From contig NZ_JDTH01000011.1 in NCBI RefSeq assembly GCF_000710615.1, forward strand, positions 62,001 through 126,000: a stretch of 64,000 nucleotides of DNA. Direction: 5' to 3'. The notes beneath the pieces are model-generated. The model made no database searches. It worked only from the letters and a program-made list of their open reading frames with translations, and had not been told where the DNA came from. Both the position numbers and the translations under genes were made by a program. Shown here in pieces: positions 15,366-24,875 of the stretch. Numbering within the stretch: the first letter of the stretch is position 1; every line of letters starts with the position of its first letter. This DNA comes from Haladaptatus cibarius D43 (GTDB lineage: Archaea > Halobacteriota > Halobacteria > Halobacteriales > Haladaptataceae).

Positions 15366-15384
15366 GTTAGTATGATATACTAAC
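15366..15384. promoter_or_regulatory. Palindromic operator GTTAGTAT-N3-ATACTAAC, site 2
   Basis: Perfect 8-base arms with spacer GAT, about 15 bases upstream of the TATA box of the second 46-residue gene. Same arms and promoter spacing as site 1 at 3546-3564. Confidence 0.65.
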
Positions 15385-15509
15385 AATTATTCCTCTCCTG
15401 TGCTACTTAAGCAGCTGTTCTGATCACTGGACCGTAACGTCCCCAGATGCACGCTTGTGCGTTGATGAGAAGGTGATGATAGAGCCGTTGTGCTACACAC
15501 GTATCGAGA

Positions 15510-15731
15510 TCATAGTGGCCGCAGATCTCGCCAGCGAAAATCCATTTGATCGCCATTGTTGAACTGAACCCGATAGAGTCGGTTGTCGCGCCGGTCACCA
15601 GTGATATCGCTCGCATCATCCGCGATGATTTCAGCAACACTCCCCTGTCGATCGTGGGCTGTCTCAAAGTCAGGATCACTCTTGTCAGGAATATCGACAC
15701 GGACGCGATCCCTCACACTGAAACGGTGCAT
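15510..15731 (-). CDS. Small haloarchaeal SH3-like protein
   Basis: This 73-residue soluble acidic protein has a compact beta pattern: RDRVRVDIPDKSDPDFE, a glycine turn (RQGSVAEIIADD), then LYRVQFNNGDQMDFRWRDLR. The arrangement of short strands around a DRV...G.V...Y.V...G......DLRP frame resembles small SH3-like barrels that are common in haloarchaea. No catalytic residues are evident. It stands alone, and function is unknown. Confidence 0.75.
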   Translation of the reverse strand: MHRFSVRDRVRVDIPDKSDPDFETAHDRQGSVAEIIADDASDITGDRRDNRLYRVQFNNGDQMDFRWRDLRPL

Positions 15732-15778
15732 GAACGCCGCTAGTAGGTGCCGATGGTTATGTGGATCACAGGCGCAAA

Positions 15779-15800
15779 GCCTCGCCCTTTAGGGCGGAGA
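15779..15800. mobile_element. IS200/IS605-like hairpin end relic
   Basis: GCCTCGCCC-TTTA-GGGCGGAG forms a perfect CGCCC/GGGCG stem with flanking bases typical of haloarchaeal tnpB-element ends. No transposase frame follows in 15801-16117, so this is a relic if it is one at all. The rest of that 300-base stretch contains no gene I can support. Confidence 0.35.
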
Positions 15801-16085
15801 TACGCGCCGTACGCTTACTTTCACACCCGCTGTCGATGGTCTGGCCGGATATCCCACGCCAAATCAGTAGTATTTCTTCCACGGTGGCGCTGAGTTGGAG
15901 CACTCGACAAGTTACAACGGAGGCCGGCATTGGGGGCGGTGAGCTATGGTATGTCCATTTGAGATAACGATGGTCGAAGAACGACTGAAAGGTCGCTGAA
16001 TCGACTACGGTAGGTGTTGAAATGATTTCTCATACTACTACCAAGTCGAACCATTCTTTATGATTAGTGTCACAAAATGCCCGGA

Positions 16086-16096
16086 ATTTTTATTCA
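16086..16096 (+). promoter_or_regulatory. TATA box of small membrane protein gene
   Basis: The T/A-rich box (attttTATTCA) is centred about 28 bases before the ATG at 16118, the distance expected for a leaderless haloarchaeal transcript. It supports the start chosen for that gene. Confidence 0.45.
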
Positions 16097-16117
16097 CTTT
16101 CTAATTCACCCTGAACT

Positions 16118-16324
16118 ATGGTTTCAGTCGTCGCACTTGTCTTTGGATTGATTTGTGTCGTGTTCGGCGCGTCGATGATACGAGATCCAAGCGCTCCAGA
16201 CAAATTCTGGTATCCCGAAGATGATCCGACGCACGGTCGAATCGCTCGGCGGGTAGTCCAGGTGATGGATGGGCTGTGTCTCTTCTTCGGCATCGTCGTG
16301 TCGTATTTCGGCTCTGGACTCTAA
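16118..16324 (+). CDS. Small two-TM membrane protein
   Basis: This 68-residue protein has two hydrophobic segments, residues 3-20 (SVVALVFGLICVVFGASM) and about 48-65 (VMDGLCLFFGIVVSYFGS), joined by a polar loop with PDKFWYPEDDPTHGRIARRV. The loop is acidic and rich in aromatic residues, as in many conserved small haloarchaeal membrane proteins. A TATA box at the leaderless distance supports expression. No family name is recognised. Confidence 0.6.
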   Translation: MVSVVALVFGLICVVFGASMIRDPSAPDKFWYPEDDPTHGRIARRVVQVMDGLCLFFGIVVSYFGSGL

Positions 16325-16459
16325 GGTGAATCCATTCAAAATCCCAAGGACTTCCCCGATGAGCAGTTTACTGTCGTCACGTCTACCAATCGTTTATTAG
16401 ACTCTCCTAGTTTTGCTTAGTGCAACATGGAGTAGTAAGACAACTGAACCATAGCCAAT

Positions 16460-16625
16460 TCACTCTTCATGGGTGAGCAGGACAAATTTACTGTCCCCTC
16501 AAATCAGAAGTGGAAATGAAATGGGGCGGATCGCCACCCTCGGGGAAGCAAATTTCGTCGACCGTACAAATGGGAGGTTTGCGGCCCAATCTCAGTTTCC
16601 GAAACTGAATGATTTGCATCTACTT
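16460..16625 (-). repeat. Decayed coding repeat, copy 2
   Basis: The minus strand contains TVDEICFPEGGDPPHFISTS then, one base out of frame, GDSKFVLLTHEE and a stop, while a third frame gives STKFASPRVAIR. These match pieces of the segment at 10560-10700. It looks like the C-terminal end of a lost gene with a frameshift. It lies just before the NAD(P)-binding protein gene, in the otherwise gene-free stretch 16325-16658. Confidence 0.35.
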
Positions 16626-16658
16626 CCCTCCTCGCCACCCATCACTTCCCTTTGACTA

Positions 16659-17579
16659 CTATCCGTGATTCTGCTCCCTGTTGCTGTTCGTTGACGTAGT
16701 CGACAGGTACGTCTCAACCCGCATCAGATCACTTTTATCGAGGCCGAATGCCTTGATATCGTTGTGATCTGTAGTGTTCGTCATTTCCAGTGCCCGCGCC
16801 TGGTCGATACCAAACGGAATTGTCTGCAGCGGTTCGGCAGCAGACAGAGCAAACTCTACTAACTGCATCGGCACTGGGAGAATGCGGACTGATTCCCCTG
16901 CAGCATGATAGAGCATGCGTGTGACCTCCCCAAACGTAAGTATCTCGGGACCTCCGAGATCGTACACCTGCCTCACGTGACGGTCTTGCTCGATTGCATC
17001 TGCGACGATTTGCGCGACATCCTCCACCCATATCGGCTGAAAACTCGGTTGATCTCCACCATCCGGGAGAAACGTGACGTACGGCGTTGTGTACTGTTTG
17101 ATGAAGGCGAACGTTTCACTCCCCTTCCCGAAAATGAACGAGGGACGGAGAATCACCCAGTCCAGATCTGAATACTGAGCTACCAAATCACCGAGACCCT
17201 GCGTTCGCCAATAAGCAATCGGACTGTACGGATCTGCACCGAGTGAACTCATCTCGATATATCGTGATACATCGTGTTCCTGAGCAGCATGTACCGCATT
17301 CATCACGCCGCCGATGCAGACGGTGTCGTGGAATGTTCCCGGTCGTGGTTGATGAAGCGGTGGGAGTGCTGTGAGGTTTACTGCAGCGTCTTTTTCTTCG
17401 AATGCTGCTTCGATGGAGTCGTAGTCCGTGATATCGCCCGATACTAGTTCGACAGTATCCGGCAGAACTTCGGCATCCGGCGACCGAGAGAGCGACGTGA
17501 CTGTGTGACCTCGGGTGACGAGTTCGGCACAGACGTTTCGGCCGACAAACCCGTCTCCCCCCGCGATGAGAACGTTCAT
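16659..17579 (-). CDS. NAD(P)-binding atypical SDR (NmrA/NDUFA9-like epimerase fold)
   Basis: This 306-residue cytosolic protein has an N-terminal Rossmann fingerprint GGDGFVGRNV (residues 7-16), then GDITDYDSIEAAF and VNLTA, which fits atypical short-chain dehydrogenases of the NmrA/NDUFA9 group. The middle part (WVILRPSFIFGKGSETF, FQPIWVEDVAQIV, YDLGGPEILTFGEV) is characteristic of this group in haloarchaea. The classical YxxxK catalytic pair is not obvious, so it may bind NAD(P)(H) without typical dehydrogenase activity. It is transcribed away from the VKOR/SPW gene's 3' end. Confidence 0.85.
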   Translation of the reverse strand: MNVLIAGGDGFVGRNVCAELVTRGHTVTSLSRSPDAEVLPDTVELVSGDITDYDSIEAAFEEKDAAVNLTALPPLHQPRPGTFHDTVCIGGVMNAVHAAQEHDVSRYIEMSSLGADPYSPIAYWRTQGLGDLVAQYSDLDWVILRPSFIFGKGSETFAFIKQYTTPYVTFLPDGGDQPSFQPIWVEDVAQIVADAIEQDRHVRQVYDLGGPEILTFGEVTRMLYHAAGESVRILPVPMQLVEFALSAAEPLQTIPFGIDQARALEMTNTTDHNDIKAFGLDKSDLMRVETYLSTTSTNSNREQNHG

Positions 17580-17666
17580 ACGCAGACTGGCACCGTTTTC
17601 GAATGTAAATATTTGTCTCAGTTTTCATTTTTCTGGCGAATAAATGAATCCTCGCTCAAATCTGCA

Positions 17667-19088
17667 CTATCTTATATATCGATTCCAGCTGCCGTACTGG
17701 TCACGAATACTTCCGCGAGGAACGCTGAAAACAACGATGAGGATACCGACAGCAACACTACTCCACATCGCGACTATTGAGGATCCTGTGAGAACCCACG
17801 GGGCTACGATGACCCATATCCCGAGAGGAATGTTCAGGAATCGGACGGTACGAACCGGTTCTCCCATCGCAATGACCGAAAACGTGACGACGAGTGCGCC
17901 AACGAGATGGCTACTGTCTGCGGCGGCACCAACCGTTCCGAGGAGGGCAGGCGACGATATTAACCAGAGACCTAACCCTGTTGTACCGAGAAGAGGCCGA
18001 GACACGGACATTCCCCAGAACATCGACCACCACGAGTCTGCATCCGAGCGTGTCTTTCCATCCACACCAGCATCCGAAGTTGAGAAGGAACCACCCATCC
18101 AAAAGACATGCCACAGTGAGACATCACCTCGCGTCTGTTGGTAGAGGAACTGTCCCATTGCGGCGACCTCATCAACCGTCAGTGCAATCATGAACAGCAT
18201 CGCGAGCGCGGAAAGCAAACAGAGCGTACACCACGTCCCGACGGCTAACGGCTGGAGGATAATGAGAACGATGCTAACGAAGCCGAGGGGGATGACCACG
18301 ATACCAAATAGCGTCACCATCCACGGCATCGTTCGCCACCGGCGCTTATCACCCATGAACCCCATAAGAACCTCGACCGCGTATGCGACGGCACCGAGAC
18401 CCGCATCAGAGATCGGAAACATCCTCGAGACATCGGACGTGAGCACGTTCTCCGTTCCACGGCCGAAAAACGGGTCGAAGACGAAGTCGGTGTAGCCGAG
18501 CTGGAACGTGGCCATGTGGGTCGAGAAAAAGAAGCCGATAAGTCCGGCAATAATGATCGGTGCCCGTTGTGCTGCCGTCGATGGGTTGTACGTCCAACCT
18601 CTCGGGATATCTGGCCCCGACATCTCCATTCGCATGACGACGAGCACAGCGAAGGTGATGACGAAAACACCGACGAGCGTGTCGTTCAGGTAGGCATCGC
18701 TCGTCGGAGCCCAGAAGAATAACGGAGCAAGCAGCAACCAGACACCGACGAACCCGTTTACGTAATTCGCGATGCCGCTCCCGAGTAAAATCACAGCACC
18801 ACTGAATACAATGAGGAGCACTCCGCTGACCGTGTCGCTGATGGTCATCGCGAGACTCTCGTACCCGAAGGTGAACGGACTCGCTATGAGCCAGAGTCCG
18901 AGGATAACGATAGGATACTGCGGCCAGATCTCCATCGTGGGATGTTTGAGCATCATCGTTCCCGGTGCTCGTGACTCCTGGTGTTGGCGGTCAGCCGTTC
19001 CATCGGATACTCTGTCCTGATTCCCACTCACTGTTTCCCACCCGATGGTTCTCTTCGGCGGCATCGGCCAAAGAATCACTGGCAACAC
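17667..19088 (-). CDS. VKOR-like/SPW-repeat fusion membrane protein
   Basis: This 473-residue polytopic protein has SPW-type membrane repeats (PIVILGLWLIASPFTFGY near 59-76; LGLWLISSPALLG near 372-384; PLGIWVIVAPWVLTG near 421-435) flanking a vitamin K epoxide reductase-like core. The core holds the VKOR redox motif CTLC at residues 287-290 in GTWCTLCLLSALAML. The loop where VKORs usually carry a second cysteine pair (SDVSRMFPISDAGLG, about 218-232) has no cysteine. It could be a thiol oxidoreductase that partners with another thiol protein. Starts at 19064 or about 18953 are possible, since the first 44 residues are polar and weakly convincing. Confidence 0.8.
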   Translation of the reverse strand: MLPVILWPMPPKRTIGWETVSGNQDRVSDGTADRQHQESRAPGTMMLKHPTMEIWPQYPIVILGLWLIASPFTFGYESLAMTISDTVSGVLLIVFSGAVILLGSGIANYVNGFVGVWLLLAPLFFWAPTSDAYLNDTLVGVFVITFAVLVVMRMEMSGPDIPRGWTYNPSTAAQRAPIIIAGLIGFFFSTHMATFQLGYTDFVFDPFFGRGTENVLTSDVSRMFPISDAGLGAVAYAVEVLMGFMGDKRRWRTMPWMVTLFGIVVIPLGFVSIVLIILQPLAVGTWCTLCLLSALAMLFMIALTVDEVAAMGQFLYQQTRGDVSLWHVFWMGGSFSTSDAGVDGKTRSDADSWWSMFWGMSVSRPLLGTTGLGLWLISSPALLGTVGAAADSSHLVGALVVTFSVIAMGEPVRTVRFLNIPLGIWVIVAPWVLTGSSIVAMWSSVAVGILIVVFSVPRGSIRDQYGSWNRYIR

Positions 19089-19338
19089 CTGTGGTGGAAG
19101 ATTTCTGACTGCACTTTTCGGAAATACTGAGTCTGTTGAGTAGTTGTCTACCGCACCGATTGAGTGTTCTCAGCTTTTCGCATCTTTAGCGTACAGTCGT
19201 CGATACGCGGCAAACGCTCCAATACGAGTCTCTATATCTGGAAACTGACTACAACGCAACTGGGTCATTATTATGATAACCAACGAAAAAATGGATCACA
19301 TACCGATGAGTTTAGTAGTGCAGATTGTCCGGTGTCTC

Positions 19339-19536
19339 TCAGGCGTGCGCGGTATATCCTGCATTCTCGACGGCTTGAACCAGAACCGTGACATCGGCAT
19401 CTCCTTCGATACTCGCTTGTTCGGCTTCGTGGTTTGCAGTAGCATCAGTGATGCCGTCGATACTACGGAGGGCGTCTTCGACAGTCTGTTCGCAGTGTCC
19501 ACACGACATTCCTTCGACAGTGATGGTCGTCGTCAT
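19339..19536 (-). CDS. copZ: HMA-domain copper chaperone (CopZ-like)
   Basis: This 65-residue protein is a single heavy-metal-associated domain. The metal loop is GMSCGHCEQTV (Cys at residues 12 and 15 of the MTTTITVEG start), and the end is QAVENAGYTAHA, a complete beta-alpha-beta-beta-alpha-beta fold. It should carry Cu(I) to a P1B ATPase. The start at 19536 gives the usual HMA length; the open frame upstream is not conserved in the paralogues at 24655 and 40058. It is divergent from the Lrp-TRASH gene and close to CopA, so the three probably form one copper regulon. Confidence 0.93.
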   Translation of the reverse strand: MTTTITVEGMSCGHCEQTVEDALRSIDGITDATANHEAEQASIEGDADVTVLVQAVENAGYTAHA

Positions 19537-19667
19537 ACATCTCAGTGTATGGGTGGCTTTCTTTTGTGGACTTCTCTTTAGATTGGTCGGTAGAAGCCGT
19601 CTAGAAACATTGGAAACGAAAGTCAAAAACACGCACGGCTTTTGGCTCTCGGTGACGTAGTGCTGTT

Positions 19668-20267
19668 ATGCGCGATCTGGACGAAACCGACCTCGAAATC
19701 CTGGAGCTACTGATGTCGAACGCTCGTCGGCCCTACAGCGATGTGGCGGACGCTGTTGATTTGTCACCACCTGCCGTCTCGGATCGGGTCGCTCGACTAC
19801 AGGAGCGGGGAATCATCCGTGGATTTACGCTCGATATCGACTCCTCACAACTTCGTCAAGGAATTCCTATTCTGGTAACTCTTGACGTCGCGGCTGACAG
19901 TCGAGACGCTCCGTCAGTTAAGGAGACACTCCTCGATACCGGCGAAGTCGAATACGTGTTTACTACTGCAGAAGCTGACCTCATTGCATACGTGCGGGTA
20001 CCCGACACTGATGTCGCTGCCTGGCTTGACACGATCTTCGACGAGGGAACGATCGACGACTTCGAAGTGACACTGTTGTCAGGTGCGGATTGGTCTCCTG
20101 ACCTTGGTGGGATGGAGTTCGCGTTGACCTGCGCGGAGTGTGGTAACACGGTCGATAGCGAAGGAACATCGACTCGCATTGATGGCGATCTCTATCAGTT
20201 CTGTTGTCCGTCGTGTGAAGCCCGTTTCGAGGAGAAATATGAACAACTCCAGCAAGGAGCGGACTGA
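19668..20267 (+). CDS. Lrp/AsnC regulator with C-terminal TRASH metal-sensor domain
   Basis: This 199-residue protein has an Lrp-type helix-turn-helix at residues 6-50 (DLEILELLMSNARRPYSDVA), a ligand-domain-like middle section, and a C-terminal TRASH domain with CAECG, YQFCCPSC (about residues 155-187), a treble-clef metal site. This architecture matches archaeal copper-responsive regulators such as CopR/CopT. It is divergent from copZ and 105 bases upstream of copA, so control of both by copper is likely. A paralogue with similar layout is at 39382-39981. Confidence 0.92.
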   Translation: MRDLDETDLEILELLMSNARRPYSDVADAVDLSPPAVSDRVARLQERGIIRGFTLDIDSSQLRQGIPILVTLDVAADSRDAPSVKETLLDTGEVEYVFTTAEADLIAYVRVPDTDVAAWLDTIFDEGTIDDFEVTLLSGADWSPDLGGMEFALTCAECGNTVDSEGTSTRIDGDLYQFCCPSCEARFEEKYEQLQQGAD

Positions 20268-20372
20268 GCAACGGTCAACGCGCCAGCGCTTTTGAATCGA
20301 AGCTTTTCGAGCTCCTTTTCCGAATAGATGAAAGGACAAATCGATTGAATAGCCAAGCCCTATGATATAGTA

Positions 20373-22967
20373 ATGAGCCAGCATCGAGTGCACATCGATA
20401 TTCAGGGAATGAGCTGTGCGAACTGTTCCCAGACCATCGCCGATTCCGTCGAATCCCTTGATGGGGTGTCGGAAGCAAACATCAATTTTGCGACCGACGA
20501 AGGAACCATCGAGTACGACTCGGACGAGGTTTCTCCAAAGCAGATCTACGAAGCTATCGAGAGTGCCGGCTATACTCCTGTCACGGAGACGAAAACGATC
20601 GGCATTACGGATATGTCGTGTGCGAACTGCTCGGAGACGGTACAGAGCGCGCTCGAGCGGACATCAGGCGTTATCGAAGCGGACGTCAACTTCGCTACTG
20701 ACGAGGCACAGGTCAGATACAACCCCGCTGAAGCGACGCTCACGAACCTCTACGATGCTATCGAAGATGCCGGCTACGCACCTGTTCGCGCGGACGGCGA
20801 GTCCGGTGAATCTGCCACAGATCGCCGCGATGCCGCTCGGCAGGCCGAAATCCGTAAACAATTACGACTCACTCTGTTCGGTGCCGTACTCTCTGCACCG
20901 CTCATTTTCTTCCTTGCTGAGAAATTCATTCTTGGCGGAGGGATTCTTCCGGAGACGGTATTCGGAATCGAGTTCGGCTGGGTCGAGTTCTTGCTCGCGA
21001 CGCCGGTTCAAATCGTTCTTGGGTGGGAGTTCTACAAGAACTCCTACAAGGCCCTCGTGAAGAACAAGAGCGCCAACATGGATGTGCTCATCGCGTTGGG
21101 CTCGTCTACGGCGTATCTCTACAGTGTCGTCGTGCTGCTCGGACTGATCGCCGGAAGTCTCTACTTCGACACGGCCGCGCTCATCCTCGTGTTCATCACG
21201 CTCGGCAACTATCTCGAAGCGCGCTCGAAGGGGCAAGCGAGTGACGCGCTACGCAAGTTGTTGGAGATGGAAGCCGACACTGCAACCGTCGTTGATGAAG
21301 ACGGTACCGAGCGCGAGGTACCCATCGAAAACGTGACAGTAGGCGACCGGATGAAGATCCGTCCCGGTGAGAAAATTCCCACTGACGGTGTCGTCGTGGA
21401 TGGACAGAGTGCGGTTGACGAATCGATGGTTACCGGAGAATCAGTACCCGTAGAGAAAGAGGAGGGGGACGAGGTCGTCGGATCGACCATCAACGAAAAT
21501 GGTGTCCTCGTCGTCGAAGCGACGAAGGTCGGGGAGGACACTGCACTCCAGCAGATCGTTCAGACAGTCAAAGAAGCACAGTCCCGTCAACCCGATATTC
21601 AGAATCTCGCCGACCGAATTTCAGCGTACTTCGTTCCCGTTGTCATCGTGAATGCCTTGTTTTGGGGGGCTATTTGGTATCTTTTCCCCGGAGCACTCGC
21701 TGGCTTCGTGGACGCACTCCCACTGTGGGGATTAGTTGGTGGTGGGCCGACTGCTCTCTCCACGTTCGAGTTCGCGGTCATCGTCTTTGCCAGCGCGGTA
21801 CTCATTGCGTGCCCATGTGCGCTCGGGTTAGCAACGCCAGCAGCAACGATGGTTGGCACCACACTGGGTGCGCAGAACGGCGTCCTCTTCAAAGGTGGCG
21901 ATGTTCTGGAACGGGCGAAAGACGTGGATACCGTCGTCTTCGACAAAACAGGTACCCTGACGAAAGGTGAAATGGAACTCACGGACGTCATTGTCTTCGA
22001 TGCCGATGGTCAGCCTCGTACGGATGGCGGAGACACAATTGCCAATGGTGGCCAACTGGCCACTCACGAACGTCTCACCGAGGCCGACGTGCTGCGCTTT
22101 GCCGCCAGTGCGGAGAGCGGGAGTGAACATCCACTCGCGCAAGCTATCGTCGAGGGAGCCAAAGAACGTGATATCGAGGTCATGGAACCTGACTCGTTCG
22201 AGAACGTTCCGGGGCACGGTATCCAGGCAACGCTCGGTGGAAGCGAGATTCTCGTCGGCAATCGCAAACTCCTATCCAATAATGACGTCGCTCCGGATCC
22301 GGCCGAAGAAACGATGCAACGTCTCGAAAACGAAGGGAAAACGGCGATGCTCGTCGCGTACGAGGGCGAACTCATTGGGGTGGTCGCTGATGCCGACACG
22401 GTCAAAGAGAGCGCAAGAGATGCGGTAAGTGCGCTTCAGCGGCGTGGCATCGACGTGATGATGATTACCGGTGACAACGAGCGTACTGCCCGTGCTGTCG
22501 CCAAGCAGGTGGGGATCGATTCCCAAAACGTCCGGGCTGGAGTCCTTCCCGAAGACAAATCCGATGCAGTCGAGACAATTCAGGACGAGGGACGGAAGGC
22601 GATGATGGTTGGTGACGGCGTTAACGACGCGCCGGCGCTCGCTGTCGCATATGTTGGGACTGCTATCGGGAGCGGAACCGACGTTGCCATCGAGGCAGCG
22701 GACGTAACGCTCATGCGGAATGATCCGCTCGACGTGGTGAAGGCGATCCGTATCTCGGATGCTACGCTCGCAAAGATCAAACAGAACCTCGTGTGGGCGC
22801 TGGGCTACAACACGGCGATGATCCCACTGGCGTCGCTCGGCTTACTTCAGCCGGTGCTGGCTGCGGGTGCAATGGCATTCTCCAGCGTGTCGGTGCTCAC
22901 GAACAGTTTGCTGTTCCGCCAATACACTCCTGACCACGATTACAAACTCTTCGGCAGACTGCGCTAA
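20373..22967 (+). CDS. copA: Cu(I)-exporting P1B-type ATPase CopA with two HMA domains
   Basis: This 864-residue membrane ATPase has two N-terminal HMA domains with CANC metal sites (C15/C18 and C83/C86). The intramembrane CPC motif is at 480-482 (IACPCALG), the phosphorylation site DKTGT starts at D524, the SEHP signature follows, and the hinge motif GDGVNDAP is near residue 749. CPC with these C-terminal helices is the Cu(I)/Ag(I) class. It pumps Cu(I) from the cytosol, fed by CopZ. The gene lies directly after the Lrp-TRASH regulator. Length is normal and the sequence is intact. Confidence 0.95.
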   Translation: MSQHRVHIDIQGMSCANCSQTIADSVESLDGVSEANINFATDEGTIEYDSDEVSPKQIYEAIESAGYTPVTETKTIGITDMSCANCSETVQSALERTSGVIEADVNFATDEAQVRYNPAEATLTNLYDAIEDAGYAPVRADGESGESATDRRDAARQAEIRKQLRLTLFGAVLSAPLIFFLAEKFILGGGILPETVFGIEFGWVEFLLATPVQIVLGWEFYKNSYKALVKNKSANMDVLIALGSSTAYLYSVVVLLGLIAGSLYFDTAALILVFITLGNYLEARSKGQASDALRKLLEMEADTATVVDEDGTEREVPIENVTVGDRMKIRPGEKIPTDGVVVDGQSAVDESMVTGESVPVEKEEGDEVVGSTINENGVLVVEATKVGEDTALQQIVQTVKEAQSRQPDIQNLADRISAYFVPVVIVNALFWGAIWYLFPGALAGFVDALPLWGLVGGGPTALSTFEFAVIVFASAVLIACPCALGLATPAATMVGTTLGAQNGVLFKGGDVLERAKDVDTVVFDKTGTLTKGEMELTDVIVFDADGQPRTDGGDTIANGGQLATHERLTEADVLRFAASAESGSEHPLAQAIVEGAKERDIEVMEPDSFENVPGHGIQATLGGSEILVGNRKLLSNNDVAPDPAEETMQRLENEGKTAMLVAYEGELIGVVADADTVKESARDAVSALQRRGIDVMMITGDNERTARAVAKQVGIDSQNVRAGVLPEDKSDAVETIQDEGRKAMMVGDGVNDAPALAVAYVGTAIGSGTDVAIEAADVTLMRNDPLDVVKAIRISDATLAKIKQNLVWALGYNTAMIPLASLGLLQPVLAAGAMAFSSVSVLTNSLLFRQYTPDHDYKLFGRLR

Positions 22968-23101
22968 CGATCCGTTTCACACTTCACTAGTGGTGAGTCA
23001 ATTACTCCGAACGTGACTGCAGCTAACGTGTGCGGAACGACGGTTCACCATCATCGGTCTGTTCCTCGACATTCGTACAAGTGAAATGAATGAACGTTTT
23101 T

Positions 23102-23899
23102 TCAATCTTCGATCCGGACATCGAACTGGGTCGTAATCAGATTTCCATCCGGTTTGATCTGTAGGTATAGCCGATATCGACCTGGTGTCGGGAATGTTGT
23201 ACCGAACTCGACGCGACCTGGTTGTGGCGTTGTGTTCTTCGGATGTATATGGAGATACGCGAGATCTCCCTCCCGAAGTGCCACAAGATGACCTCGTGCT
23301 CCTAAATAATCCCGTAAGTCCGAAACAGAATCGCCGTCACGACGTATCTCGAATGATACCTGCGTCTCTTCGTTCGCGCCAATATCGTCGGTGCGTAGTT
23401 CGACCGTATATTCTTCTGCCGTCGTTTGTCGCGCTATCTCCGGATCCGATTCGAACGTGGTAGAACCGGGTACGAAGAGATCAAATCCGAGCGTCATTGA
23501 CCGACCTGCAATCGCGATATCTACGAATGCACGATACACTCCTGGCTCGGGAAGTGTGAAATCTTCGACGCGGCACGTGCCATCCGAGTCGATATCGGGA
23601 TGTAAGTGCTGAAAATGAGCCAAATCTCGGCGCACTACGATCAAGTGAAGGAGCTCTCCGTGTGAATCTTCGAATTCAGTTACTGTATCCCCCTCATGAG
23701 TCACGACTTGAAACGACCAAGCGGTCGGGACGCCGGACTCAAATCGAATTTCCGACGGTACCAGTCGAAATTCGTCGCTGGCAACCGACAGTCCATCTAC
23801 TGCCGTGTGTCCACCCGAACTGGAAGCGGATGTCTCATCTTGAAACTCCGTGTCGTGACTCTCATGATCGGACTGCTCCCCCATAACACTGGGTACCAT
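23102..23899 (-). CDS. Duplicated YtkA/FixH-like beta-sandwich protein, His-rich motifs
   Basis: This 265-residue protein has two beta-sandwich halves. Each has a family-typical motif: HLIVVRRDLAHFQHLHPDID (first half) and HLVALREGDLAYLHIHPKN (second half), clusters of His that could bind copper or other metals. Repeats of this kind occur in exported metal-handling proteins. No signal peptide is evident; the N-terminus is polar and Ser/His-rich, so either it is cytosolic or the signal is lost. ATGs at 23899 and 23884 are both possible. Convergent with copA. Confidence 0.7.
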   Translation of the reverse strand: MVPSVMGEQSDHESHDTEFQDETSASSSGGHTAVDGLSVASDEFRLVPSEIRFESGVPTAWSFQVVTHEGDTVTEFEDSHGELLHLIVVRRDLAHFQHLHPDIDSDGTCRVEDFTLPEPGVYRAFVDIAIAGRSMTLGFDLFVPGSTTFESDPEIARQTTAEEYTVELRTDDIGANEETQVSFEIRRDGDSVSDLRDYLGARGHLVALREGDLAYLHIHPKNTTPQPGRVEFGTTFPTPGRYRLYLQIKPDGNLITTQFDVRIED

Positions 23900-24654
23900 T
23901 GCTATCCTCTTACCGGTTTCTCCAGTCGTTGAAATCTGGGCAATGCATGGGGGTACAGATACAAAATTTTGATCGGTGCATAGTTACCGCTTGTTCGTCC
24001 GGCCAACCGATTGATTCGAATGTAATGTCTCTCGGTATCTTCGCAGGCCACGCTCTACTTGACGGGTTTTGATAGTTGCAAACGCTCTAAATCCCTTCAC
24101 ACGCTAGTATTGTGTATAGAAATAGCTGAGAAAGTGAGATTAACGAACATACTTGTAGACGCCCCCTCATCGATGGTCTGTTGGTCAAAACGCCATTAGT
24201 CGTAACTCCCCTATCGGTGTATATGGATAGTGGCGGGACAAAGCGAGCATACCTACACTGCCGACTAACTTTTACACATTCATTCCTCTGCGACGGCCAT
24301 TTCATTAGTAAACCGTCCCCATCAACCCCCGTCAGCTGTAATATTTTCTATTTTATTTTCTAAATCAGGAAGCAACGAACACATCGTTCGAAGAGACCCT
24401 CTTCTCTCCTTTGAACGTCTGACGGCGTTGTATGGGCTTGAACGGATTTTTATCCAGTTTGAGCTACACTGATTAACCTCGATAGATCGTTATCACCACC
24501 ATCTCAAATTTTGATACTACGGCTTAATATCAGAATACACCTTACTGAATCACCGCCCTCTCACCGTTCACCTTATTTTCTAAGCAATACGGGCGTTTTC
24601 TGAAATTATATTGTGCGAAAGTGGCTAATACGATTCCTTCATTGGTATTGGTGG
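23900..24654. other. Gene-free AT-rich stretch upstream of the HMA/ABC operon
   Basis: No convincing gene is visible on either strand; short open frames lack coding-like composition. A T/A-rich segment at 24343-24362 and several TATA-like runs near 24440-24615 are present. The last ones, including aaattatattg about 45 bases before the ATG at 24655, may be the promoter of the downstream operon. Confidence 0.4.
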
Positions 24655-24852
24655 ATGACAACAACACTCATTGTTGAAGGAATGACTTGCGGTGGTTGTG
24701 AACAGAACGTCATCGACGCACTCGAAGCGGTGGAGGGCGTTTCGAATGCGAACGCGGACAGAGAAGCAAACACGGCGTCCGTCGAGGGTTCCGCGAAGAC
24801 GGACGCACTCATCGGTGCTGTCGAGGACGCTGGATACGACGCGAGTGCGTAA
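24655..24852 (+). CDS. HMA-domain metallochaperone leading an ABC importer operon
   Basis: This 65-residue single HMA domain starts MTTTLIVEGMTCGGCEQ, with the metal Cys pair at residues 12 and 15, and ends GAVEDAGYDASA. It is complete and closely related to the CopZ proteins at 19339 and 40058. It lies only 23 bases before the substrate-binding protein gene of a Dpp/Nik-type importer and most likely shares its mRNA, which is unusual for CopZ. The ATG at 24655 gives the standard length; a 14-codon upstream extension is possible but not conserved. Confidence 0.9.
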   Translation: MTTTLIVEGMTCGGCEQNVIDALEAVEGVSNANADREANTASVEGSAKTDALIGAVEDAGYDASA

Positions 24853-24875
24853 CCGACCCGATACGGGACGAAACA

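Noticed and set aside
15801-16085. A gene in the stretch after the IS-like hairpin
   Set aside because: The open frames are short and have poor coding character; no transposase motif was visible.
24087-24363. Short open frames on both strands in the gap before the HMA/ABC operon
   Set aside because: They have AT-rich non-coding composition, no acidic bias and no recognisable motif.
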